Positions 1 to 14,719 of a stretch of 64,000 bases of DNA are shown here, piece by piece. The stretch lies in assembly GCA_000499405.2 (NCBI GenBank), contig HG738137.1, positions 19,740,603-19,804,602 of the forward strand. Direction: 5' to 3'. Made by a program: the position numbers and the translations under genes. Origin of the DNA: Onchocerca volvulus (Eukaryota > Nematoda > Chromadorea > Rhabditida > Onchocercidae). Every line of letters starts with the position of its first letter. Positions within the stretch are counted from its first letter, which is position 1. The notes beneath the pieces are model-generated. The model searched no databases, was not told where the DNA came from, and saw nothing but the letters and a program-made list of their open reading frames with translations.

Positions 1-1903
1 GAGCAGTAATAGCACCCAAGCCAGTTGGTAAAAATAAAAATTGTGCGGTTCTGTAGTAGTATTCGTGTTTTACGTTTCACATGGAACACGAAAATGCATT
101 TAGTTAATCTGCAAATCAGTGGTTTGAAAAGATAGCGCCATTTTCACAACTTACAATTCAGATTAGGTTCGAATCGGTGTCAGATTTTGTTAATTGTCTC
201 CGTAAGCTTTTTTAAGAAATATGCCTTATCATTTATGTTTTTCTTTTCAATCGCTTTATTGTTTCGTTCTTGACTAAGCGTTTCAGATTTGCTTAAATAA
301 GAAAAAGTGTATTCTTTTTTCCACGAAAGTTACTTTCCATTGTTAAGTTGGTAATTATGAGGGTAATTTTTCGATACTGCTGCCTCCAGTTCATTTTTAA
401 TGCTTTACAAGTTTTTCAAAGCATCTTTGATATTATTAAGCACGCTTTGGAAGTAACCATATTCCAATCATAATTTAAATGATTTACTAGAAATTTTTTA
501 AAGACTCTTGGTTTGTGTCAATAAATTTTTTTTCCCTTATTAACTGCATTTCCTTATTTGTGATTTCCACTGCTAGTATTTCTTGTCTTCACGCTACTTA
601 AAAACGTGTTTCCGTTTCCTCGCAAGGTCACTTATGCGATGTGTTTAATGGCATCGATCATTTTTTGCACACAGCTTTTGATCTATTTATTTTATTGTAT
701 CGTTTTGTTTTCTGAACTTTTCATCCTGGCAATAGAATCGTATGTGTAAATGGTAAACTTTTAACAAGAATAATACTATTTATTCGGAATTATTCGATCT
801 TTGTTGCGCTTATAACGGTGTTGCTGCAATGATGCCTTAAATTCCTAGATTTGGATTAAACGAACTATGTAATTATAGGAAGTATTTAAAAATTATCGGT
901 TCCTTAGTATTCCGATGCTTCGATCTAAAGCATTTCAAACATGAAGTGCGTGAATCCCTCCTTTCTAGAATGTTGTTCAAAATTTGTTGCTTCAACTAAT
1001 CCTATTTACTTCCATTCATTTCCCATACTTTATCAATTTTTGACATTATTCCTTATCTTGTTATGCAAAACTCCATCTGTTTTCCAAGTAATCTTGTTAC
1101 TATTTACAGTTAAGTGCAGATTGCTATAATTTAGATTTGTAACAGTATATGTCATATTTTGTGTTTTTATGTATTGATAATAAATATCGATCTTTCAGTC
1201 ACTTACTGATATCCAATTGATTTCTGTTTTTGCCGTTTAATAAAAGCTGTTCTCTTGGATCAGCTAACCCGGATTTTTCCTTCGATTTTTTCCTCAAGAT
1301 GAATTCGAAAAATATAGACTTCTGTCATTTCTTATTTTAGCTAGTAGTGCATTGAGGTTCCAAATCTTGATTATCGTGAAAATTGAAACAAAGAAACTCT
1401 TAAATTATCTACTTCTTGAAGATATTCCCAGCACAATTCATAAAATCAAAATTTATCTGAGAAAAAAATTGCAGCACATGTGACATTTTGATCTATTTCA
1501 TTAAACAAAAAATGCATCCAGAAGTACACGAATTACTGCTTAAAAAAGAAAGACAATTAAATTAAGTTCATGTGAGACAATCCATAACAAACAATTTCTA
1601 TTAAAGGAATATCCCGGTGAAAAGTAATTAAAAAACTTGGCATTGTGATTTCAAAGGCCAACTGCTTTATTAATTCGCTGACTGCGTTCAAAACCGGTCG
1701 AGCATATTCATTGAAGGGCACAGAATCAACATATTAACTGTAGTTTCGTCAAATTCAACTTAAAGAATAGGAAGAAACCGAAAATCCTCCTACTACAATC
1801 AGAAACAAATCGTTCAAAAAATTTTGTTTCTGAAATATTTCTCACTTTAAGAAACGAAATAGACACAATCAAAAAGCTCATACTAGAAAAAATTTTCAAA
1901 TCA
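1..1903. other. Intergenic, left edge; 3' flank of the PP2A gene
   Basis: AT-rich DNA with no exon I can support. Short open frames at 941-1129 (+) and 1726-2028 (-) do not show coding character; the second is a wrong-frame shadow of the last PP2A exon. A TTTATT at 1666-1671, which reads AATAAA on the minus strand, lies about 235 bases past the PP2A stop and is a plausible polyadenylation signal. Confidence 0.5.
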
Positions 1904-4883
<2,980 letters not shown>

Positions 4884-4898
4884 ATTTTTCTCAGCCAC

Positions 4899-4905
4899 CT
4901 AAAAC
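4899..4905 (-). other. Predicted trans-splice acceptor of the PP2A gene
   Basis: Reading the minus strand, TGTTTTAG ends at 4899, 15 bases ahead of the chosen ATG, and no coding exon upstream could be joined. This is the usual layout of a nematode spliced-leader site. It explains why the frame opens with GTG GCT GAG but initiates at the later ATG. Confidence 0.55.
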
Positions 4906-7900
4906 AATCCACAACTAATAAGTGAAGCAAGTGAAGTGAAAAGAAATATGCGCTGTGTGCGACGACGGTGACAACAGCAAATGTCACCACCAATTCCCTT
5001 CAATTTCTATTTAAAATTAAGTCCTATAAACAGCATTCAATCACAACGATGCACTAACAAGAGTACGTCACACTCTCCAATAAAATAACCAACTCGGTTG
5101 AATAACTTCTTTAAAATAATCCATAAATGCATAATTTCATTTCTCGAGGAACAACTGCGTCGAAATATTTTATCTGACTTTCCCACAATAAGAATAAGAA
5201 ATGCTAGACTATAGAAGAGACGATAAAATTTCAAGCAGAAATATGACGAAATAAATTAATAAAATCATTCGCTAATGGTGACCTCATCTGCTATAACGAT
5301 GAATCATTCAGTAGATTCTGGAGCGCGTAACATTCGATACAGGAAAGGAAGGTATTTGGTCTAAATTTGAGAAGAATAATGAAGACTAGACCTAGGCCTA
5401 CACTCAGAACAGCAATGTTGTTAGCAACGAAAAGAAAGCAGTATAAGGGAACTATAGCATGTTAAACTTCATACAACTCATATCTTTCATTTTCTTCCGA
5501 ATAAGTGATCATCACAGTAACTGATGGACGAATATCAGTAGTTGTTATTTTCACAAAAAAACTCATAAATTCCTCCTTTTTTTCTCAGAAAGAAAGAATG
5601 AATGAAGAACAGAACAGAACAGAACAATCTAGCAAATATATACCATGATGGAAATGATATATTCAATCCTGCTTATGGTTTCGCTTATTTTGCTAAAATT
5701 TACTCTAAATTTATCTTGAAATATAATTAACTTCCATGCATGCTATTGTGTCATCACAAAGGCTGCAGCTTAATTTAGCAAAAAAGCACTGAAGAGAGAA
5801 TATGTTGAAATGTTAAATTCTAACAAAAAAAAACAACGAAAATAACAAACAGGCCTTGACATCTATGACTAACGCACGCACAACACCACCTTCGCCCATA
5901 AAACCCTCCCGCCAATACAGGCACTAACGCCAATCGATGCGGTACTTGCCTAATTATAGCGCTGTAACAGCTGGGCGTCCATTGCAGCGCAATTCCCGCT
6001 TGCGTGTTCCACTTGCATGCTTTGTTTGGTTCGACGTGAAAGTTTACTTGGCTGTACTTGGCGGTTGGACGTGCAATACTTTGGGACTGGGATTCCGTGA
6101 AGGACAACACTGCGTTAATCGGACACGGGATAAGGGGGGCAAGTCAGTGGCTGGGAGAAATCGATTAAGCCTTTAAGAAGTGAGAGTGTTACCCGATGGG
6201 ACTATTCAGGACACATTGCTAACTGACCAAGATATGGAGAATCTACAAATCATAAATTGTTTTTAATTCGATTGCAATAAAATTTGAAAATTTTTGTTGG
6301 GTGAGATTGCAGAACGCCGTCTATGATAGACGCTATGTCACTTGCCAAATTCTTCATTTGAAAATGGCACTTTCTAGTGTGACTTGATTAACTTGTAATC
6401 AGTTTCACTCTTTAAAGCTGTTTGGATGTGAGAGTTTTCTTGCGAAATTCTAAAAATTCAAAGATTAAAAAAAGCAGTGCAATTAGCAAGTTTGCGAAAT
6501 TGCGATTAATTTTGTTTATGAAATTCATATTGTAAAAGTGCAGTGTCCTAAAACAGTTGCGTACATAGGAAGGATTTGTTAGGAGAGCGATTTCTGATTT
6601 TATTGATTGAAAATGGTTTAGGAAAAAACTAACGAATATAATCTTACGGAATTTTGAAATAGATATTTTTTGCTACTATCAAGATCTTTGAAAACTGATT
6701 AGCAGTTGATTTCGGAAAGTTTAAACATATCTCTATGTAACCACTTATAACTGTCTTGTAACCACTGTTTAACTACTGAATAACCACTGAAACCGCCGAG
6801 TAAGCACTATATTCGAAAAATCCGAAAGATGTAATTATTGTAAGCAAGAGTGTTAAAGGTCAAGAAGCGTGAAAATGGTTTCAAAGGCAGGCAAAAGGAT
6901 AAACATAATTACCGCCAAAACATTCCGATTAACGGATAAACAAAGTGAGGTCGACTAATCATGAGGCGTTATGTTGGAAATCAGTAGAGGAGGAGGAGTC
7001 CCGAAAAGATTTAAAAATCGGGTTTTGGAACAGAGTGAGAAGTTTAAGTTCGAAGTTACACCGATGCAGCCTTAGCAATAGTTCGATTCAGATCGACACA
7101 ACAATCGACTCAAAGAGCAATACTCTTTTCTATAAGCGATGAAAGAAAGAATATCTAGTGATATTCTCAAATAATCGTAATTATTCCGTCTATGAATAAA
7201 TTCTTTCTTCAAACAAAAATCGTCTCTTTCATAAAATTGCTTTCCCAATAGTAAGTGCCACTTTGTAACTTACAAATTATTTTTAGAGAAACTAAAACAG
7301 AATGAAATACTATGAAATTAATGTCTTTCTGAGAACTCACTGTGATGGTAATCATACATAAGATTTCTTCTTCCAAATTAAACCAAGAATCTCGCAATAA
7401 AATCACTTACTGTGATTATCCAGAATTCTTGAAACTATCGTCCGATTCAGTTATTTCGTTCAGGATAAAAATATGCTGGTATAGCTGCTGTTCATCTGAA
7501 ATCTTTACGTAATTTTACTTTCCGTTGTGAAGAATAGTTCTAGAAATATTTTAGCACTTCTCTTTTGTTAGAAATATAGAAATATTTTAGCACTTTTCTT
7601 TTGTTTAAGATTATCAAGGATCTTGATAGTATATACTATTAAAAGTTTCATGTTTGCACTCTTCAAATTAATGAAGACTCTGGATTCACACAAAAGTTAT
7701 AACTTTGTCCATGTTTAAGAATATTTCTTTGAAAATCCATAAAAAAGCTCAATTGAATCTCTCGTTTGATCTATATTTGTAATGGAATAGTTACAGTAGT
7801 TTAGGTAAATTACTGTAATCTTTGGTTACGGCACAATGACATTATGATACAGAACAATCGAACTTACTGAAAAAGTAGAATCTGCAATTACTGTTATTAC

Positions 7901-9529
7901 TTCCTGTAAATTTGCAGAAGGTTTAGAGATTAAGATGGAAACTTCATTATGTATGATATCACCTCAACGATTAAATGGTAACTAGATCAAGATGTTTTAA
8001 TGAAGATATTAAAATAACAAATTTAGATATAATAGATCGGAAACATGAGGACTACTAGAAAATTTACTTCCTAAGAAAAAGTTTAAAAAGTAGCTAATAC
8101 AATAGTATCAATAGATCAGTTCTCAGTTTCATATCAAATAAATTTGATCAAACGGGAAATATGCTTTCAAATATTTCGATTCGTGGTTTGTCAGCATGTT
8201 TTACAAAATTTCCAATGGCATATGCTATTTCGATATTTCAGTGTTTAAGTGGACTATAAAAAATGATCTAATGAACAGTTCTTTGATTTCGACATAGTTC
8301 TTACAAACTTTGCAGAAACTGATCAAGAAAGAGAATTGGTTTTCTGGATAATATGATAATTATCAGACACTTACTTACGTAATCTGAAAGTTTCCTTATC
8401 CATTCAGTTGGAAGATATAAAAATGAAATGGATGATAATTATTCGAAAGTTGACACAAACCAAAAGATAATTTTGCAAACAAATCTCCAATTAAAGCACT
8501 CTTTCTAAGAACTGGACGAGATCCAACTGGTTCGTTCGGAGCATTGCGCGTCAAACGCATAAATATAATCAATCATACTGAGCTAACTGCATTCTGCACA
8601 TATGCAAATGCAATCTCATCATCTATAAAGCATGCAACATTGACGATTTGAATAATTTCAAATTCAGAGTAAAACTATTAGAGGTAAGATTATATAAAAA
8701 GCACATTTTAGAAACAATTTAATTTTGTTTGGAAAGTAAATTCGTTGCGTTGTATTCTTACATCAGTAATTTTCTTCGATACTTTTTGCAAATTTCTTTC
8801 ACTTAAAACAAACAAATACTTTATTTTATAATTAGCACCATTGTTTGAGCCAACTAGCATCGAATAATTCTTGTGCAACAATGATTGGCTTGCTTGGTGA
8901 TAGAATCATATCTTATCATACTTGAATGCTATATTTATCATTCTTGTCGATTGAGAGGATTTCCATAATAATTATAATTTTAAATTTGAACTGTCACAAA
9001 AAAGTTGACTTTATCAATCTATAGCAAACTCCGAATTGGTAGATGCTCACAAATACGAATACTCTGAGTGATAACTCGAAAATAGGTCATTGAGAAATTA
9101 AGAGAAAGGTTTCCTGTTTATTTCCCTTAATCACATCTCATTCACATATTATATTCCATTTATATATTTAGTTGTTCATTTTGATATTATTAATTCGATT
9201 ATTTTTAACTTTTATTTATTTGTTTACTTATCTTTTTATTTCTATCCACAACTCACTAAGATTTGTGAACACCAAATTCTGATGAATATGTTCAAGCAGA
9301 GTTGTTTTAAGCATTCTTATCTCTTTCTTATCATCTGCTTGATCACATGAAATCCGATTTGATGGTACTTTTCTACCCCAATCAACAAGGTTAAGTATTT
9401 TAGCTCTCTAGTTCTTCGAATAACGATGAAATAGTGAGAGACTGTGCTTCGCGAAGAAGTTATTCTCTAAAATTTAAAAGATAGAAATATAAATAATGAA
9501 AAAAAAAATTTTTAATGAGAAGTTATGCA
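4906..9529. other. Divergent intergenic region, PP2A to TGDS
   Basis: About 4.6 kb between two divergently transcribed genes. It contains a less AT-rich islet (5850-6170), an AGAAC tandem (5606-5625), three spaced TAACCACT motifs (6738-6789) and a 36-bp-period duplication (7542-7605). The overlapping opposite-strand frames at 5820-6176 have no recognisable domain and no clear splice partner. I see no exon. Confidence 0.5.
7542..7605. repeat. 36-bp-period direct duplication
   Basis: A 28-base word starting AGAAATATTTTAGCACTT occurs at 7542-7569 and again at 7578-7605 with one C/T difference. It is a local tandem duplication in intergenic DNA. Confidence 0.85.
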
Positions 9530-9534
9530 GACAA

Positions 9535-10686
9535 ATGTCATATCAACCAAGTTCTGTATTGGTCACTGGTGGCTGTGGATTTATTGGCTCCAATTTCATT
9601 AACTCTATATTTCAAAAATGGCCCACAGCAAGGTAGAAGGTATAATTCCTAATTAACGGATAACTGTTCTTCAATTTTTGTTCCAAAATTAAGTTTAAAA
9701 TTGAAAAAAAAAGAGATGCCTTTGTTTCATTTTTAATTCAGAGATCAAATCATGAAGAATATAATTTCGAATGATAGATGTTTGAATACTAAACAATACA
9801 TTATTCCGATCCATATTCATATGGCAAATTAGAGCATATACTGATTAAATTATGGATATATATTAGAGAAAAGAAAAATCATTTTAGATTTGTTAACATC
9901 GATAAATTGACATATGAAATTCGGGAAACAAATCTTGCTGCTAAAGTTCGACAATCGAATCGTTACAAATTTATTAAAGGAACAATCAGAGATATTGATT
10001 TGCTCCTCAATTTACTCAAAGATTATCAGGTGATTATGTTCAATAGAATTTTGTGACATTTTCTTGTGACATGGGGAGAGATCAGTCCATTCATCCACTA
10101 CTTCATCTTCATTTAAAAATTGTAATTTTCTGGAATTATATTTTCTTTCTCAACCGAGGAAAAAAGCGTTAATAGTGAGTACCAGAGATAACGGTGTTTT
10201 GGAGCACTCGCAGACGCATATACAACAACGAGGCGCTTATTTTCTAGTGTTTCATCAATAAGGATTTTATTTTCAAGTGAATTCTAATTCCTTATTTAAT
10301 CCTGATCTTTTTTGCTGAGTAGAATTGGAGAAGAGTTTGCTTGTTTAAAAAGTATGAACACTTTTGCAATTCTCTGCAGATAATTGTTTCTATCGTAATT
10401 TATCAAATTACTTATATTTTCTAGATTGATACAATCATACATTTTGCCGCAATGACCCATGTTGATAAATCGTACGCCGATCGGATTGGTACCATCGAAG
10501 AAAATGTGATGTCGATGACGACATTGCTTGAAGCAGCTACATTTCGATACAATGGCATAAAGCGATTTATACATATCAGTACTGGTTCGTTTCATTTTTT
10601 CAATTTTAAAAATATTTCCATATGTTTCTATATTTTAATTATATGCCGATATTATTATGGACAATATATATTGATCCATTAACTGA

Positions 10687-10724
<38 letters not shown>

Positions 10725-12581
10725 GTAATATAAATGATGAATATAATAGCAATTGAAGCTTTTAAAGCTATGGTTTTTACCAGTTGAACCTTCTGCTAAA
10801 GCAAAACATTTTTTTCTTTATATTCTCCGATATCTCTTATCCTATCATCATATTTTCTTTTTCCAGTACAATTCGGACATTCTTTCAAATTTCAACTATC
10901 AATCATTCAATATAGCCCAGTCAATAAATCAACAATTCTCTTACAGTTTTTATATCTATAATAAATTAGCTGACTTGTTTATTGCATCGAAATGATTGCT
11001 TTTTGATCTGCAAGTGATACATAATGGAAGCAAAGTGGCTCAGATAAAACTATATTTTTTTACAAAACTCCTCTCCTCTTGTGAATATTTGAGCTCATAA
11101 ACAGACGCCGAGAATTGTGTAAATTTATTGATTTCATGTAGGAATTCCTGTTCAGATGAAGTTTACGGCGAAGCAAAAAAAGGGAACGCATCAAATGCGG
11201 AATATTCAGCGCTTAATCCGACGAATCCATACGCAGCTAGTAAAGCTTGTTGTGAGATGATTCTCAATGCATATTGGGTAAAGCTAGTCATTCCATTTAT
11301 CAAAGCTGTTCAGATGAAATGAAAAATTATTGATGAGTAGTTTGGGGTGAAATGGAGAATTACTAGTGGGTAATTTTGGGTAAAATGAAGAATCATTGCT
11401 GGGTAGTTTTGAGGGTGTAGTTTTTAAAAAAAGTAAAAAAAATAGTTTTTAGTTTTTAACATTAGAAATTCATAAAATATATGCATCAATTAATTTAATA
11501 GTACACTGAACAAAGAGAGAATAGCCAGCATTAGGCAAGAATTTGTTTCCAGTTGAATTCGGAAAATCAATGGATGGCCTATTCACACTTTAGCATTATG
11601 TTCCTCTAAAGAATTATAAATTATATTTCCATATACACACTCATATATTTTCGAAACTTAAGTGTGCATTCATATGGTATGAAGAAATTTTTTTAGCACT
11701 CTTACAAAATACCATTTGTAATGGTTCGAATCAACAATGTTTACGGACCTAATCAAACCCTATCGAAGTTGATTCCTAAATTTATATCGTTGGCAGCGGA
11801 AGGAAAACCTTATCCACTAATGGGTGATGGGATGCATACAAGGTTGGAATTCGGTTCATGGAGATTTCAGTCTACCTAGTACCGAGAAAAGTCTGGAATT
11901 TTCTTAAATTAAATAATTCTCTAAATCTGAAACCCTTCGTTCCAGCATTCTTCGCAACCATTCCTAACAGATGATAATTAAACGAGGAATTGTAGGAGTT
12001 GGATTTATGTAGATGATTGTACGGATGCAATTAGATGTGTATGTGAAATGGGCAAAATTGGTGAAATTTATAATATTGGAACGGAATTCGAAATCTCTAA
12101 CTATGACGTCACTGTGCTGATTCATCAAACTGTCAACGAACTGTTGAAGCGGTTAAATTTTGTATTAATAAATCGATATATGTGTGTAATATATTCTCCA
12201 TATCTTTCAGTGACTGTATCTTGTTGTTGCAAATATTTGGAACTTTATAACTGAGAAAAGAAGTCATAAATGGATTATTTAATATTTTTTATAAATTATC
12301 AAACTCACTAAAGCGAAAGAATACAAATATCAATATAAAATGTGAAGGAGTAGACATATGAAAAGTTCAAATTTGAATGATTTTTTAGGAAAAATACTTC
12401 ACCAACATTCGAGCCTGTAATGGATCGGCCATATCATGATCGATGTTATTGCATCGATTTTACTAAAATTTCTCGAGAGTTGAATTGGAAAAGTAGAACT
12501 ACCTTCAAGGACGGTCTACAAAGAACTATAAAATACTATTTAAACGAATATTATGACAAAGAATACGGCAGTGTTGTATAG
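9535..12581 (+). CDS. TGDS: dTDP-glucose 4,6-dehydratase (TGDS / RML-2-like)
   Basis: An extended short-chain dehydrogenase/reductase that converts nucleotide-glucose to the 4-keto-6-deoxy sugar, the second step toward dTDP-rhamnose in nematodes. Seven exons: 9535-9632, 9888-10029, 10425-10584, 11156-11277, 11697-11842, 11996-12151, 12389-12581; phases join cleanly to 338 residues (human TGDS is about 350). The NAD-binding GGCGFIG is at residues 12-18. The catalytic S-T-D-E-V-Y-G segment covers 132-138, with the Asp codon split by intron 3. The YxxxK pair is Y159 and K163. Further family blocks are RINNVYGPNQ in exon 5 and WIYVDDC in exon 6. The start ATG lies five bases after ATGCAG, a likely trans-splice acceptor at 9530. 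AATAAA occurs near 12707 and 12728. The call is firm to subfamily; substrate preference for UDP or dTDP sugar cannot be read from sequence. Confidence 0.93.
10689..10722. repeat. (TA)17 microsatellite in TGDS intron 3
   Basis: An uninterrupted run of TA dinucleotides 34 bases long inside the intron between exons 3 and 4. Confidence 0.97.
11313..11414. repeat. 34-bp imperfect tandem repeat, three copies, in TGDS intron 4
   Basis: Three consecutive 34-base units (11313-11346, 11347-11380, 11381-11414) share the pattern [G/T]-A-A-A-T-G-[A/G]-A-[A/G]-A-A-T near the start and GGGTA or GAGTAGTTTTGGG-like ends. The first copy begins 35 bases after the exon 4 donor. Confidence 0.8.
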
Positions 12582-13900
12582 CAAAACAGGTATTCGACAG
12601 AAAATTAAATTGTAAAATCAAAAGTTCAATTGAGAACGATGAAGTGCTTTCTCCTTGAACACTTTTATCAGGCAAAGAAATTGTTTCTTACAACAAAGTT
12701 TCCTAAAATAAAAAAAGTTATCAGAAAGAAATAAAATGTTCTAATAAAGCGCATTCTCTCGATTTATTTCATTCCTAATAGAGAAGCATTGAGATTGTCC
12801 ACTATTCCAGAAGCTGAAGTCTCAAGATATTCAGGATCAGATCATCGATTCATAAAGCCTATTATCTGTTCCTGTCTGAATGTTGCAAACAATATAATAT
12901 CCAACTTAGTTTTTGGGAATGACTCATTGATTACCGTAATCATTTATCAATCCAATCAGTATTGATGCCAACTGGAATCTAATAAACATCCAATGAGGAA
13001 TCTTCCAATGCATATGAAAAAAGTGAAGTGAAAGGAAATTTTTTTTCTAAAAATATACTATTCCTGCATGTTTTAGAAACGATGAGTCATTGAATCGAAC
13101 TCGACATTTCGAAAAACATTTGTCGTATTACTATTCTTTGCCGTGATTTCTATCGAATAGAAATTGTGATCGGCTGAATTCTTCGGTTAAAATTCCTTTT
13201 TTCGTCCTTTTTCCCGAAATTTCTCATACTATCGATGTAAGCGGAAATTTAGGCATTGATTCCGGATACAAAATGATGGAAGGCTGAAGAAATATCACGG
13301 CAGAGATGGGAATAAATTACAAAAAGTTTGAATTAGATGGCCAAATTAATTTAGGATTCAGCTAAATCTTATTTGGGATTGAATTAATTGTAGCTGAATT
13401 TAATCAAATTAAACAAAATTTAAATAAAAGCAATATTGATTTTCGAATATGAAAACTTACTATTAAAAAAATTTGCTGAACATACTTTCAAAAGTGCCAA
13501 AAAAAAAAGGCTTCAGATGTAACGAAAAAAGCTGCAAAAGAAAGCAATTGGTTATTCATATTTCGAGAGATACCCAAGGGAAATTAGTTTTCGAAGTATT
13601 ATTTAATGTTATGTCATCTTCTCAAACTCTATTATTAGTGACAAATGTTTCATCGATTTTCTGTCATCTTTTTTTGACATTTTTATTGCTGGAAGATTGG
13701 AAGATAAGATAATAATGGCGTATATTTATCAAAAATATTTACGCAAATTGTTTTGTTGCTTAAGCTTGCTTTTTGCAAACATACGGAATGCGAAAGATTT
13801 TTGATCCCATATATACATATTCGCAAAAATTTCTGCAATTTGGCTGTCATAGCAAATGTTGTATTCTCCTTGTCTTGCACGCTTATTTTTAATTTGTCAC
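12582..13900. other. Intergenic, TGDS to the cysteine-rich gene
   Basis: Contains the TGDS 3' flank with AATAAA motifs, then unremarkable AT-rich DNA. An imperfect inverted repeat near 13336-13412 has ATTCAGCTA and TAGCTGAAT as its inner arms. Frames at 13473-13712 and 13753-14097 open by chance around the real first exon of the next gene. No other gene seen. Confidence 0.5.
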
Positions 13901-13908
13901 ATTTTCAG
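13901..13908 (+). other. Predicted trans-splice acceptor of the cysteine-rich gene
   Basis: ATTTTCAG, a strong nematode acceptor, is followed 36 bases later by the signal-peptide ATG at 13945. No upstream coding exon fits, so a spliced-leader site is the simplest reading. Confidence 0.5.
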
Positions 13909-13944
13909 AATTTTTTATCACAAAAATTTTTATCCGAAAATTTG

Positions 13945-14719
13945 ATGCTATTTCAACATTTTTTGATTTTATCACTTTCATTATTTGTGACAGTGAATTC
14001 GTGCTTTCCAAAATGGCAGAAGACTCCCAAAACACGTGAGTATGCTTGTCCACTAATTAATAATCATTACTTGCCCTTTAATAGAGAGATTCATTAAGAA
14101 TTCTTTCAATCTGATAAGTTTTTTCGAAATTACGAATGCTTTTCATTTATTGATCCCTGGATTCTATATTATATTCCTTTTTCATTGCATGTCTTAAACC
14201 TTGCAAAATCCGGAAAGTCATTCTAGGCTTTGGCTGATAGAAGAAAAATTATCAAATGCTTCTGTGAGAATTTCACGAAGTTCGTTGGAAATCTCTCATT
14301 TTTATACGAATTTTCAATTGTTAGGAAAATCGTTTACAAATTATAAATTTTCATGAATTAATTTTATTATTTTAATTAATATTCCATTTTTTTAACTTCT
14401 AAAATATGTATAATCTGTTTGAAAAGGATTGATATTCAAGCAGTGATATGTAAAACAGCTTTGGATTGTCCACAGCAGGAACCTCATGTTTGCCAGAATG
14501 GAATTTGCAAAGCTTATAGCGCTATAAAACATCGAAAACCTGGTAAAACTGAAAATACTTTTATATCTAGAAATAATGCAACACTCGAAATGATTCATTC
14601 TCTCGTGAAAAATTTCTTGATGACAATTCGTTTCAGCAAAAATGACCAATGTTTGCTCAACATTTCTGGATTGTTCACCAGGACTGAAATGTAGCAATGG
14701 ACGATGCATCAAAGAATAA
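13945..14719 (+). CDS. Small secreted protein with two four-cysteine modules
   Basis: Family not recognised. Three exons (13945-14035, 14441-14542, 14637-14719) give 91 residues in one consistent frame. Residues 1-19 form a classic signal peptide: MLFQHF, then a Leu/Ser/Val core, then VTVNS before Cys20. Two related modules follow. Module 1 is C34, C40, C48, C53; module 2 is C71, C77, C83, C88. Each has the shape C-x5-C-x5/7-C-x4-C, with Asp before the second Cys (LDC) and Asn-Gly in the last gap (CQNGIC, CSNGRC). A basic linker of about 17 residues separates them. This looks like a disulfide-rich extracellular or excretory-secretory protein; a divergent EB-type module is one alternative. The intron 1 acceptor is an AAG/CAG tandem, so residues PV may be replaced by L. 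AATAAA at 14783-14788 lies 64 bases past the stop. The function is unknown. Confidence 0.75.

Noticed and set aside
175..184. tRNA B-box-like GGTTCGAATC at the left edge
   Set aside because: No acceptor arms or A box around it; the same word also occurs by chance in TGDS exon 5.
5820..6176. Overlapping opposite-strand open frames in the GC-richer islet
   Set aside because: No domain, no signal peptide, no matching splice sites; the openness follows from lower AT content.
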